This document shows positions 21,598 through 32,781 of a stretch of 64,000 bases of DNA, in pieces. Made by a program: the position numbers and the translations under genes. Positions within the stretch are counted from its first letter, which is position 1. The number at the start of each line of letters is the position of its first letter. The stretch is from Ephemerocybe angulata. Lineage: Eukaryota; Basidiomycota; Agaricomycetes; Agaricales; Psathyrellaceae. The notes under the pieces are model-generated. The model was not told the DNA's origin. It worked only from the letters and a program-made list of their open reading frames with translations, and ran no database searches. Where the stretch lies: NCBI GenBank assembly GCA_013368325.1, contig JAACJK010000166.1, positions 62,001-126,000 on the forward strand. The letters are read 5' to 3'.

Positions 21598-22936
21598 TCA
21601 CGCAGTACTATCCTCATTCCAATCACCATCCAGAAGCCGAATATGCCTCCGAGCGAGCCGTCTCTTCCACTCCCTCATTTCGCCTTGCACACCCGCGCTC
21701 AGCGCAACAGTGGATATCCCCGTCCGAATCCACTTCACATCGCGCGCACGAATAACATGCAGGTGAGGAAGATATTTGAAGAGCCGATCAAGCGCACGCC
21801 AGACCTCTGGGCGCGGTCTCGGGATCGAAAGTATTTGGAGGTGGTGCGGCTCGTTTAGGGTAAGGTTTGGGAGTGGGTTTTCCAAGGAGAGGTGCCTAAG
21901 TTTAGGGGCGATTGAAAATAGATTGTCAGGGGACGGCCGAAGGCGCGTGGGCCATGATTTGAGGGTGAAAAGGAGCAGGGATGTGAGAGAGTGCCCGTGT
22001 GCCGTGATGAGCGCTGAGGTGAGGGATGCGGGGTACGGAATGTCGTCGTATGGCGTAAGCGTCAGTTTCCGCAGTGCTGGGAGAGGGGAATGCAGTAGCG
22101 CTAGCATAAGGGGCGAGGAGTGCATTGAAAGGAGGGATAGAACGCGGAGCTTGGGGAGGTTGAGGGGTCGGAAGTACTCCATGGAAGGTGGCTCGACGGG
22201 CGTGATCCATTCGTAGTCCACGGGTTCGAGGCCTTGGCCAACGAGTTCGAACTGTTCGAGGTTTGGGACGCATTGGAGTAGTTGGACGAAGGGGTCGTCC
22301 TCGGGCCTGGAGGATGGCGGGGAGACGTATGTCAGCCCCGTAAGGGTGCGAAGGTTGGTGGCCCCGTCACGATCGCATAGCGAGAACAACACCCTGCGGC
22401 TGAGGACAAACGAAGGGTTTATGTGAAGCTCCGAAAGAAGCGGCACAAGGGGGAAAAGGCTTGTCAAAACAGAGTCAAGAAGCAGTGCCTGCCGCTGCCC
22501 GGTAAACCTGAGCCCCGAAAAGTCCATGGTTTGGACCCATCGGCCTGGGGTAGAGTACGGAATCCTTCGTATCGAGTCCCACTTCTGGTCTGCAGTCTGC
22601 AGGCGGCCGTAGAGCTTCTCCAGCGAGTGCGTTTCCGATATTTGGACCCTCGAGTAAATCAGCGGAAGTGCTATGTCCTGATGTCAATTTAGCACAATGC
22701 AATTAGACCTCTGGCTGAACTATGCCCACCCTGAAGGTTTTACAGACGGATAGCAGCGACCAACACCAGCTAGTGCTGCCTGGTACCTCCGAGACAAGAG
22801 AATACAGCAGAATCTCGGTCCATATTTCGGAAGGAAGGTCTTTACTGGGTTCCTGGATTGGTAGTAGAGGGAGGAGAAGCAGCTTGCCAGGGAGGCTGGC
22901 GTAGGGCCTGGGCTGGAGAATGACTTGGGCGGGCAT
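21598..22936 (-). CDS. F-box-like protein with leucine-rich region
   Basis: Second F-box-type adaptor in the window, not an obvious duplicate of the one at 17285. Two exons (22936-22730 and 22677-21598), with a 52-nt intron (GTGGGC...CATCAG), give 428 aa. The F-box is 'KDLPSEIWTEILLYSLVSE' followed by 'WSLLSVCKTFRDIALPLIYS' across the splice junction. The C-terminal part has repeated Leu-rich units ('LPKLRVLSLLSMHSSP', 'LPALRKLTLTPYDDIP', 'APKLRHLSLENPLPN', 'LPHLHVIRARDVKW'). It probably docks to Skp1-cullin; the target is unknown. A TATA-like element sits about 40 bp upstream. Confidence 0.8.
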
Positions 22937-22972
22937 TAGAGGTACACAGAAGCAGGGAGAAGAAGCGGGTCC

Positions 22973-22979
22973 CTTATAA
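22973..22979 (-). promoter_or_regulatory. TATA-like element of second F-box gene
   Basis: TTATAAG on the minus strand about 37-43 bp upstream of the ATG at 22936. Confidence 0.5.
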
Positions 22980-23142
22980 GCGACATGTTACACGGTGGGG
23001 AGAAAGAATACAATGAGGTGTCACGCGCCCCAAATATTATGATCGTTCCGCTTTCCGACAAGTAAAAGTAGCGTCACTTCGGGTACTATACTGTATACTC
23101 TACACTCAGTGGGTTGGTGGTTAGACTACGGATCTCCAGCTC

Positions 23143-25044
23143 CTAAGGACCTAAGATGTCGCCCATCTCTTCTACAAATTTACTGTAGTCGTCTTTCGGT
23201 TTGGGTTCGTTCTTGGGAGGGCGAGTTGGGAACTGGCTCATCAGGGTACTGACAAGATCTGGACGTGCAGGGGCTGCGTCCTCGTTGCCTCCAGGCGTCT
23301 TATCTGGTCCAGACCCGCCCACCGAGGGGGCTGCATTGATAGCAGGTTTCTGACCTGCGGCTGCCCCAGGTTTCTTACGTTTGAGAGAAGCAGGCATGAA
23401 CGCGGTAGCCTCTTTCTTGAAGTCCCGAAGTTCCGGGGCAGCTTCAATAGTGGCGTTAGCTTTAACTGAAGCAGCGACAGGTTTGGGAGGGAGCGACGGA
23501 TGTGAAGCTGCGGCTGCCTGGGACTGCTGAACAGCTCTGTGCGCTTGGTATGTTTGATGAGGAACTGATGTCAATGGGTCCTGCATCGACCCCGAAGACT
23601 GCTGCTTCCGCGGGAAGAAACCAGGTGGGGGAGGCGGCATTGAGTTGTTGAACTGGGGCGGGAAGTTTGGCGCAAAGTTGGGGAATCCGGGTGGTGGGGG
23701 TGGCAATCCGCCATACATGTTTGGAGGGAAACCCATTGGTGGAGGAGGCAGGCCAAATGGTGGAGGGGGAAGTCCATGCATTGCGGGGTTGGAAGGGAAA
23801 CCTGCTGGAGGAGGCGGCATGCCTGGTGGTGGTGGCGGAAGTCCATGTGATGGCGCATGGGGAGGGAAACCTGCCGGACGGGGAGGCATTCCAGGTGGAG
23901 GTGGAGGTAAGCCAGTCGCATGGCTATTGGGCGGAAAGCCGGACGGCGGTGGAGGGAGACCAGGAGGTGGAGGCGGGAGACCAGGCATAGATGGGGGAGT
24001 GAAGCCTGGCGGTGGTGGAGGCGGGAAACCAGGAGGCGGTCCCCCAAATGGCATGTTCGCAGAATCAATGAAGGCGTGCGGAGGTGGAGGGCCAGGAGGG
24101 AGAGGGGGGTCGGCAGACGATTCTACAAAACGTCAGGAAACAATGCGTTCAGTACAGTTATTCAACCTTACCACTGCTTCCCTCCGTTCCTGGTGGAGGC
24201 CCTTCTGGTAAAGGTATGTCGTCGTCGCTTTCTACAGCTTCAGACCCTGGGGGAGGCCCTGGAGGAAGTGGTATGTCGTCGTCATCTTCATCTAATTCCC
24301 TGGTCATTACCTCAATACAGAAAAAGAGATAGAACTTTTATACCTTGCATTTCTACATCACTATCGGCCTCTCCAGGAAGCAATGCTGGGGAAACACAAT
24401 CAGGGCAGTCCAACTTGAATTTAGATTCACTCACCTCTCTCCATGTAGGGCAGTCCGGGTGGCGGAACACCATACGGATTCATGACAGGGTCATAGTAGA
24501 TACTCCGTTCAGGATGACGGGGCAAGCCTTTCTTATTGAACATATTCCTGCTCGCCGGGATGGGCTTCTCCTCCTCCTCCTTCTCGCCACCCTCCCTACG
24601 TTTTGCTTTGTAAACAAGACGTCGAGCCTCGGGATGTTCTTCGACATATTCGGCCTTCTTTGTGTTGATCTTCTCGAGCTCTGCTTTCAGCTCAGCGAGA
24701 CGTGGGTCGGGCTTGCTGCCTGAGGCGGCGGCTTGTTCAAGCTTTTCGATTTCATCCTCCAATTCTGAGGGCCGGTGAGCCAACGCTGATACATATAGAA
24801 TATAGAACTAACCTGAGGTATCCTTCTTGACTAGAGCAAAATCTCGCGTCTTGGCGCGCTCTGTCTTGTTCTACTAACTCGAACTGTTAACCAATGGTCA
24901 TTTCATCGCAAAGGAGGTATTAGCCTGCCTTTTTCAACTCTTTCTTTCGCTGAGCCTTGCCTGCAAGATGGTCAGATCTACTCAAAGTTTATGAACAAAC
25001 AACATACGAAATGCATCTGCAGGGTTGAGCGTCTTCTTCCCCAT
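23143..25044 (-). CDS. WBP11: WBP11/NpwBP-like pre-mRNA splicing factor
   Basis: Proline-rich nuclear protein with the Wbp11 domain, implicated in pre-mRNA splicing. The start is the ATG at 25044: 'MGKKTLNPADAFRKAQRKKE', then 'LKKNKTERAKT', matching the conserved N-terminus of the family. A coiled-coil-like segment ('LEDEIEKLEQ...LAELKAELEKI') and 'GLPRHPERSIYYDPVMNPYG' follow. Acidic 'ELDEDDDDIPLPPGPPPG' comes next, and then a long Pro/Gly/Phe repeat region (about 23600-24050) of 'PPPPPGFPP'-type units, suited to binding WW or GYF domains. The C-terminus 'SKFVEEMGDILGP' ends at TAG 23143-23145. The second intron (24871-24928) begins with GC rather than GT. It diverges from RNF10 across 225 bp. 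Confidence 0.85.
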
Positions 25045-25269
25045 GTCATGGGCGTCTGCGGCAAGCCTGTATTTCGGTCCGTCACTGCGGCCCCGCGCAC
25101 GTGCCTCCGCCGGGTTGACTCATGACCGCATCTGCTTTGCCCGGACTTTCTGCCTGCCGTGGTCGCTTCCACTGGCAGGGATCTCCTCAACACCCAATTT
25201 CTCTTATTTATCTCGCCGTGACATATAGAAACAACGTCGAGCGGCTCCCCCTCGTCGTCGTTGCCGCCA

Positions 25270-27384
25270 ATGACCAGCACTCCTTCATCCGGTATCGCTC
25301 CCAACCGCAACAACAAGATGGCCTCAAAGCAGCCCGTGAATTTGAACCATCTGCTCAACTTTAGTCTCCCCCCGCGGGAGACTAGAATGGTGAGTATCCC
25401 GAGGAGGAGCAGGAAGACAGGCACGGTGCAGGGCGTCTGGAACAAGGAGCGTAAGTGCATTGGATTCCATTGTCGCAGATCCTCCATGCTGATAGTACTC
25501 TGAATAGGATTCATTAACGCTCAATACCGCTTCGTTATGAATCCTACCGGAGACTATACGGTCCACTTTGCAGACCCTGATATGTACGCCGAGCTCCCAA
25601 GCGCTGTCTTATGGTGGTGGAGCTGACTTTGCCCTCAGTTTCTTCCAATGGAATGACATCCTCCAAGTCATTGTTCCCAGGTCCTCACCGTTCGCGGGTG
25701 GTGCAAGTGAAGAAGATGGAGGGGCAGGGCACACTACCTGCCCAATCTGCCTTTCTCCTCCGACTGCACCTAGGATGACTAAATGCGGGCATGTATGTCT
25801 CTATCTTATTTCTCGATGGATAAGTGCTGAAAACCTGCTTAGATATACTGCTTCCCATGCATCCTTCACTACCTGAGCACATCAGAAAACAAGTGGGCGC
25901 GGTGCCCCATCTGTTTCGACTCAGTAAACGCAAAGCAGCTGAAGAGCGTCAAATGGTATGACGGCCCATCGCGTTCCGAAGACTCCTTTGCTGCGAGTGC
26001 TTCTGTGACCCCTTCTGCACCCCGCGAAGGCTCAACAATACGAATGCGTCTCATCCAACGGCCCCAAATCACCACTCTCGCACTACCCCGCTCCCAGACC
26101 TGGCCATCCGATCTCCTCCCACCGCATCAAGCACCGTTTCACTTCCTTCCAGATGTGCTGAACTTCTCGAAGTTCATGCTGGCGACGCCCGACTATCTTA
26201 TTGCTGAGTTGACGAAAGACCGGGATCAGCTCTCGGACGAGCGTCGCATGTTTGCAGGGATGGAGGATCATCTTGGCCTCTACTTTGTCAATGCAGCAGA
26301 TGAACAAGTTCAGCATCAAATTGCGAAAGCTGCTGCGCTAGAATCGCTACCCTTGAAGATGCAGATCGACAAGGCACAACGGGATCAGAAGGATATTTTT
26401 GAACGATCTGCAGCTCAGGTTCGACTGGAGAAAGCTGAGCGGGAGAGTCGGGCGAAGGTGGGGTTGGCCCCCTCTGCGCCGGAGTTTGTACCTAGCGAGT
26501 TCCTCGCGACGCGACCCGCGGGGACACCGGCTGTAAAGAATGGTTCGACACCCAATCCAAATCCAAATCCAAAGGCACAATCACAGAGTCGATCGAATCC
26601 CCGTCAGCGACGCAATGTTAACCCTCCCCCTCCATCCACATCCACCTACTATTACTACCAGGCTGCATCTGGCCTTCCTATCTACCTACATCCACTCGAT
26701 ATTCGGATCCTCGTCTCGCACTTCAGCGACTACGCGTCGTTCCCTGATAGCATCGATGTGCGCGTGGAGGCGACGTCCGAGAGCACTGTGAATGACGATC
26801 TGCGAAAACGCTACAAATACCTTTCGCATCTCCCGGAAGGCGCGGACGTGATATTCGTCGAAACCGATCTCGAAAGTGTCGTCGGCGCCGAGGGTCTGAA
26901 GTCATTCGAAGGGCCGCTGAAGATGCGCGCGACCAAGCGGAAGGAGAAGGTCAAGAAGGACGACAAGGCCAAGGCACGCGCGGAGGAAAGGGAGAAGGAG
27001 AAGGAGCGTGCCGCGCTTGCGCGGTTCACGCATTCGCCTGTGCACCCCAGATCGGATTTGGCCCCGCAGGAATTCGTATCGCTGGCATCGTCCGCTGCGG
27101 GGCTCGAGGGCTCTGAGGACGAGCACGGGAGCGCAACGTCGTCGTCGCCGCCTGCCGCACCGGGCGTCTGGGGCCAGAGGAGCTTTGCGTCCGCGTTGCA
27201 CTCGGCTTCATCGCCGGCGCCCCGCGGCGGGTCCCATCGGCGGTTGACTGCGGAGGAGGAGGCAGATGCGGAGGCTGCGTGGCATGATCTCGAGCAGCAG
27301 AGCCTGAGTTCTGGGGGCAGGAAGAAGAAAGGGTCTAGAATGGTGGTTCTGGGTGGTGGAGGCCCATCCTGGCGAAGGCGGTGA
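25270..27384 (+). CDS. RNF10: RNF10/Mag2-like RING-finger E3 ubiquitin ligase
   Basis: Orthologue-type RNF10, a RING E3 that in other eukaryotes ubiquitinates 40S ribosomal proteins on stalled ribosomes. The N-terminus has 'VNLNHLLNFSLPPRETR', the family's conserved box. After small exons ('RFINAQYRFVMNPTGDYTVH', then 'WNDILQVIVP') comes the C3HC4 RING: 'CPICLSPPTAPRMTKCGH', split by an intron near 25794-25843, then 'IYCFPCILHYLS' and 'WARCPICFDSV'. The long last exon (from about 25844) includes 'YYYYQAASGLPIYLHPLDIR', a conserved RNF10 motif, then a Lys/Glu-rich stretch and a low-complexity C-terminus ending 'GGGGPSWRRR' with TGA at 27382-27384. The ATG at 25270 is the first in frame with the conserved box. 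Confidence 0.88.
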
Positions 27385-28236
27385 GACAATAGAGTTTCGA
27401 GTAAAGTGGTCCTTACGATTTCGCTTTCCTTGCCTTTGATGAACTCCCTTTTCTCTCTCTTCGTATCCGTACGCCAGGTTGCTTTCGCTGCACACCAACA
27501 TTTACAGATATAATGCCCCTCAGGATCCACTTGTTAAGACAAGATTTGTAGCAGTAGTATAATACAGCCGTGACAATGATCTAATCTAAAGTGTACCATC
27601 ACCAGAGGCTGAGCTCGCCCGCTGGGCCCTCAACAGAGGAGAAAACGGAACTTGGGTGTTTCTGCCATGCGCACGTTTTGAATTCATTAGGTCTCGAGAA
27701 TAGAATACATATGCGAATAAGTACTAGGTATCGTATTCACCGCAGTGACCTTGAAAGGCTTCTGGTAGAAAGGAGGATACTACACGAGATGATGCTGGGT
27801 GGGGATGGCATGTGGTGGAACATGATGGGACGAGATGGCACAACAACAAGGTGGAGACATGAGGGAAAGCAACAAAGGCGAGAAGAGGGAGAAGAGTAAT
27901 GAATAAGGATCACGAAACAAAAAAGGAAAAAGATTACGACTATCAATACATCACAGGTCTAAATAGTGTTTACTGTCCGAGGAGCCAGCTCGAGGGGTGT
28001 TCGAAGCAGAGGGTATGAGCTGGAGGGAGGGAGAGCGAAGATGATGGTGGTGATGATGGGGATGTGGTTTGAATGGTTGAAGGTGCATACCGATGCCGCG
28101 GGTTACGTTTTCTCGCCTTCTTGCGTGTCGCCTGCGAGAGTGGTGGACAAGGGTGCAGGTATGATGGTATATTCAACACGGGCATAGGTTGGTCGTAAGA
28201 TAATTTCCAGAAGCTCATAACCGCGGGAGCTGTCCT
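27385..28236. other. 852-bp convergent intergenic region with purine-rich microsatellite
   Basis: 3' flanks of RNF10 and SHO1. Around 28018-28065 lies an imperfect GAG/GATGGT-rich stretch. Several open frames occur, but none starts well or has recognisable coding character. Confidence 0.45.
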
Positions 28237-29446
28237 TTAGATTATTTGGAGATAATTTGATGGTGCAACTAGATGATTGATCATAGGGAGAGGTTGTCAG
28301 GGCTAGAGCAACGAGCAAGGGTACCAAATACGTACTGCCGATGGTTCCATCTGCTTTCCTTGCTTGCCACCATTTGCCCTGCTTGTCGAGGACATCCATG
28401 ATCTCGCCCTTGGCGAAGGATATTTCGTTGGAGTCATCGGGGTTTGCAGAATCTAGCGGAAGGTTTAAGTCTTGGATGGACAAAAGATGCAGTGATGGGG
28501 CGGAAGAACTCACATGCGTAGAGTGCCTTCGCCTTGTAGGCATATGCATCTGCTGAAGCTGGCAAGTCAGCTGTATTGGGAGCCCCAGCGCCGACGCCAG
28601 ACATGAGCGGCGAGCTTGGGCTGTTGTCGTTCCCGATCTGGGAGTTGACGGTGCCTGTGTTGTGGATACTCCCAGCGGCGGTGTTTCCAGTCATACTGCG
28701 CGAGGCTTCATTCATGCTTCCAGGATAGCTATTCTGGGGACGAATGGCCGGGCTTGTACCGCCATACCCTATGCCACCGCCCAATTTGGAGTCGTACGGG
28801 TCGTGCGAGCTGATCCCTCCTCCTGCGTAGCTGCCCGTGTATCCATTGCCTTGCATGTTCATGACGGATTGGGTGCGTGTGCGGCGTCGACGCCCTGGCC
28901 CCGTGAGACCGCCTGTTCCGAAGGAGTTGAAGATGTGGAGTGCGAGCGAGTCTTCTTCCGAGGTGAAGTAGAGAACCCAGAGGACGTCGATGATGGCGAG
29001 GATGAGCCAGCCGGCAGACATGGCGTTCAAGGCGCCGATGGGGGAGTAGATTCCTTGATCAACGCCGTTGACGGCGAACACAAGGGCGACGGCGCCAAAC
29101 ACGGCTATTTGGAAGCGGTTCATAGCGATGGAGTCACTTGCGAGGGTGTAGAGAACGCCGAGGATGACGGCGAGCTGGAGGAATATTCCAAACCATAGAC
29201 CACCGACATTTTGGACTAGAAAGCACGGTCAGAGAGGGCTCCTGCAGCTGAGATATACGAACATTTATGGGCGGTAACGAAAGCTTGGGAGATGAAGGCA
29301 ATAAACCAGGCAATCTGTTCGGATATTCAACGGGAATCCAGCAGACAGAGTGGGTAACATACAATGGAGAGAATGGAGGTAAGCAGAAAGAGATAGTGGG
29401 TGAGGATAGGCGTAAAGTCAAGGCCTTCACTGCCGCGGGGAGGCAT
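28237..29446 (-). CDS. SHO1: SHO1 osmosensor (four TM segments + SH3)
   Basis: Plasma-membrane osmosensor that recruits Pbs2-type MAPKK to the HOG pathway through its SH3 domain. The start is the ATG at 29446 ([19 protein letters not shown]). Four membrane segments: '[20 protein letters not shown]' (spanning an intron), '[20 protein letters not shown]', '[20 protein letters not shown]' and '[17 protein letters not shown]'. A Gly/Ser-rich linker leads to the SH3 domain: '[20 protein letters not shown]', '[20 protein letters not shown]', '[20 protein letters not shown]'. ALYAYSA, the WW pair and PSNY are the expected ligand-binding positions. The last exon is only about 28 nt and ends TAA at 28237-28239. 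It lies 101 bp downstream of the GNAT gene on the same strand. Confidence 0.93.
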
Positions 29447-29547
29447 GGCGGGCGGGGATGAGAGTGTGACGACCGCTTCAACACCGCAGCTGGAAAAACC
29501 CATTCACCGCCTTCAACTTTCCCACGGCATTTCTGAACCTTTGCGTT

Positions 29548-30418
29548 CTACGCTTCGCCGTCGTCAAGTCGCCATTCCAGAACATTGACCCTTCGCCTTA
29601 TTCCCCGCATGACGCTGCTGTCGCTGCAGCCGAACAGAAACTCGAACCCGCTCTTCAGAAACAGCTTCACCGCGCCGTGGTTGCCCTCCAAAGGGAACGC
29701 GAGCAGACGCCGCACACCCATACGCGGAATCCCCCAGTCGTGCAGCACCGTGTTAATTGCGTCTGTCGCGATTCCCTTTCCGTGGTGGCTCGCTGACAAA
29801 AACACTGGGTACAATTGGTGGATGTTCGTGCCCAAGAGCTGCATACTCACCTTTGATAGTCCAGACAATCTCGGGATCGCCCAGTTCGAGCGCGAGGTTC
29901 TCTTCCCGAAGCTCGTCCCTGTGCTCCCACTCTATGACCTTGGGTCCTTGCGGGCCCAAGAACTCACCTCTGGTGCACCTTTTGCACTCTATTCCTCCGA
30001 TGAGGACGCACCCGCCGCCTGGCTGGACCTCCCTGATCCACTCCACCGGGCATGCATCCACCATGATTTGCTCTGGCCTTGACTGCGCCTGGGCTTCTCG
30101 TAGCGCTGCTCGGACAACATCACTCCTCTCCTTTGAAGTCGCAAGGTACTCTGCCGCCTGCACTATAAACCAACTCGGCCGTTAGCGCTGTAGTTTCCAG
30201 CTAACACCATCAGCGTTACCCAAGTGGTATGGAATGGTCGGGATATCAGACCACTCGTAAACCAGCGGGTGGTTCATTAATGTGGTCAAGGCCGCCGCGT
30301 CTGTCTCCCTCGGAGGCGTAACGATAATGTTTTTGTGATTTTTCAGGCGCAGAAACGGTTCTTCTGTTTGTCGGTGAATCCAGAGAGGATAGTACTGGCC
30401 TCCTGCTAAGATAGACAT
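29548..30418 (-). CDS. GNAT-family N-acetyltransferase (tandem copy A)
   Basis: Probable acetyl-CoA-dependent N-acetyltransferase of the RimJ/RimL-like fungal group; the substrate is unknown. Three exons (30418-30220, 30162-29851, 29804-29548) give 255 aa. 'FLRLKNHKNIIVTPPRETDA' is the usual N-terminal strand. 'WIREVQPGGGCVLIGGIE' is the central strand. 'FLSASHHGKGIATDAINTVL' carries the acetyl-CoA pyrophosphate-binding loop (HHGKGIA), and 'FLKSGFEF' the alpha-4 region. The second intron is only 46 nt (29805-29850). A related gene follows upstream on the same strand at 30849-31731 with introns at equivalent positions, so the pair arose by tandem duplication. Confidence 0.85.
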
Positions 30419-30848
30419 GGGGTGGATGGTCGAAATGACTCGTATGACACCCTCCTATGTTCTGTCGTTATTTCACACTGATATACTTCTTCAGAAAATG
30501 ACTCGTTTCTTAATTGCCACCATGAACAAGCCTTCATCACCTCCTCCTCAGTGTCGCGTACCACACGTGATGGCGTCATTGCCCGAGTCAGAGTCGAACC
30601 CTGACAATCGTACGATCCATATCAGCGTGGCGACTGGAATACCGAGCATCTGCGACAATCATCTACGAATTACAATAGCTAACATAGCTTTATGGCACCA
30701 CTTTCCTACAATCATCTTCAAACCCTCCACTTGAATGTCCTTCAACTTTCGTCCGACCCGACGAGGTTGTCGGATTATTGCTTACACCTGCAGTGGCGTC
30801 CCGCAAAAGGCCATTGTTCGACCGCAGTGATTGCGCAGCAGTCCTGTC
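30419..30848. other. 430-bp spacer between the GNAT paralogues
   Basis: Promoter of copy A and 3' flank of copy B. A tRNA B-box-like GGGTTCGACTC occurs on the minus strand near 30590-30605 but has no matching tRNA body. Nothing else is supported. Confidence 0.4.
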
Positions 30849-31731
30849 CTATTGGTCTACTTCCCACTCCAGGATATGCAATCCTCTCCGTTTCCCTCTC
30901 ACCTCCACCGCGTCTTCAACGACACTCCTGGTCCGGAACCCGTTCTTCTCAAACACCCTCACACTTCCTGGATTGCCCAAGAACGCGGCGACGGCTATGC
31001 GCTGCACTTTCATCCTCGGAATCGCCCAGTCGTGGATCAATGTGTCCACCGTGTCGCTCATTATCCCTTGTCCGTGATGGCTGGGGGCAAGCCAATCTGC
31101 TGTATAATCAGTATCGTCTCCTTCGGCCGAGGGTGGACAGTGAACTCCGACCTCCAATCGTCCATTCGACAACGGTACTCGCCTGTTCCGGCTCCCGTTC
31201 TTGTTTCTTCACCTCCTCGGACTCGCTGGGACCATCGATGATCTTGTTGCCCTCACCTTGCCTGAACTCCTTGCTCCTGCTTTCTGACGCGTGGATACTG
31301 ATGTGCCCAATCAACAGGTCACTACCGTCTGACTGGACCTCCCGAATGTAGGACACAGGGCAGCCGTCCGCGACCAATAGCTCCTCCTGTTCTTCCGCGT
31401 CCCCTAGCGCCTTGAGGATAGCGTCAGCTTGGGGCTTGATTCTACTCATATACGCCTCGGCATGTTCTGCGGTGGGGTTTTCAAGTTGCCGATGGTCAGC
31501 CGGGTTTGTACACCTGATGATCAGCTTCACCAATAACCTACCGACGAGGTAAGGCACTTGTGGGACCGACAGCTGCTCGTATATTATGGGATCGCCGATT
31601 AAAGAAGCGATGCGAGGGCAATCACTCAGCCTTGGAGGCGTGATAATGACGTTGGAGTGTTTGCGAAGGCGAAGGAACGGCTCTCCTGTCGCTGGGTTTA
31701 CTTCTAGCGGGCGAAGTTGGTGGTTGTTCAT
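30849..31731 (-). CDS. GNAT-family N-acetyltransferase (tandem copy B)
   Basis: Paralogue of the gene at 29548-30418. Three exons (31731-31542, 31466-31152, 31096-30849) give 250 aa. Shared landmarks are 'PFLRLRKHSNVIITPPRLSD', 'YIREVQSDGSDLLIGHISIH', 'LAPSHHGQGIMSDTVDTLIH' (acetyl-CoA loop HHGQGIM) and 'AAFLGNPGSVRVFEKNGF', which is closer to the canonical GNAT N-P-x-x end than copy A. An acidic insert ('GPSESEEVKKQEREPEQ') is absent from copy A. The first intron (75 nt) is free of stops and in frame, so its retention would add 25 residues. The start is the ATG at 31731-31729; the TTG two codons upstream is not used. Confidence 0.83.
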
Positions 31732-32781
31732 GGCCAAGTTGTATGACTCGTCCAGTATAAGGCGATTTTATGCAATGATCCAGTTTGCTCACTGTGTTTG
31801 TGTTGCACATGGCTCTCGCTTCCACGTGGCGAAGTTGTTGCAAAATGAATGATTGAACACTAGAAGGCCAACTCGGTCTTATTCCATGTTATCGCCAGCA
31901 TTCGTGGGTTCTCTCAGTGCATCGCTCTAACTCTGTAGTATTGACACGACTTCGAGTCCAGACATTAGGATGTCGTTATGCCTTTCCAAGCCTTGGTTTC
32001 GGTAATGTCTATCCGATGATCGCTAGCGCTTCTGTCCAGTTCAATTGAGCCGCAAGCTACTGCGGTTGTCGGTAAACTAGGCTGTATATGTCGATAAAAC
32101 GTCCTTTTATGTGAGTCCTTCAACCTTCCTCTATGGCTTATGTATATTGAATGGACACGTTGGCGTAGGTCAATGTGCAATGTACACCGTGTCAGACCCC
32201 ATGACTTGTTGCTCGCAGAGTTACCGCCGGGGGTGGGCTGAATGGCTTACTTGCATTCTTAATAATGGTGATACAGACTAGTGCTCAACGGCGTTCTCGT
32301 CCTCCATTCTTCAGCGCCTACTCATCTTAGCGCGTCTTGATAAGGCGCTCTCTAGCTCAATGTAGCATTTCATTCCTGGGAGATTGCGACGGTGGCGGAC
32401 TGCATTCACATCCTCATCGCGTCAAGGGACCCGTTTTGGCCATTTCTTCCACGTCAATCTGAGCGATTGAGATTGCATTTCCTTTCGCAATTCTTCCAGA
32501 GATGCAGACCTCCGTCATGCACCCAAAACATCGGAACAACGCGAACCCAAAGCGCTCTTACTGATGCCCTTCTTACAGACGCCTTGTCGAACATTACCGC
32601 CCCCTTGGTGGTTCCCCCCCGGGAAGTAGCGGCCCTTCGCGTGCCGTAAAACCTTGGACAAGTCTCGGATATAAATTGTGCACGTATCGTGGTATGGTCT
32701 AGACGAAGAAGCAGCCCACCCACCCCCCTCTGGACCTTTCACGACACACACGATTTGGCGCTTGGGTGTTAGCTTTAGGCG
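31732..32781. other. 1.05-kb intergenic region, divergent promoters of GNAT copy B and the monooxygenase
   Basis: No gene recognised. A TATA-like GATATAAAT lies at 32669-32676 and a C-run in CCACCCACCCCCCTC near 32718-32732, both in front of the monooxygenase. Confidence 0.4.
32670..32676 (+). promoter_or_regulatory. TATA-like element upstream of the FAD monooxygenase
   Basis: TATAAAT about 106 bp before the ATG at 32782, followed by a C-rich stretch near 32718-32732. Spacing is consistent with a 60-80 nt leader. Confidence 0.45.

Noticed and set aside
23645..24211. Glycine-rich open frame antisense to the WBP11-like gene
   Set aside because: It is the complement of the CCN-rich proline repeat region; glycine repeats follow automatically.
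26811..27530. 239-codon frame antisense to the RNF10 3' end
   Set aside because: Ser/Arg-rich shadow of a Lys/Glu-rich coding exon; no start context and no recognisable domain.
30588..30608. tRNA B-box-like sequence GGGTTCGACTC (minus strand)
   Set aside because: No acceptor stem, A box or anticodon arm could be folded around it.
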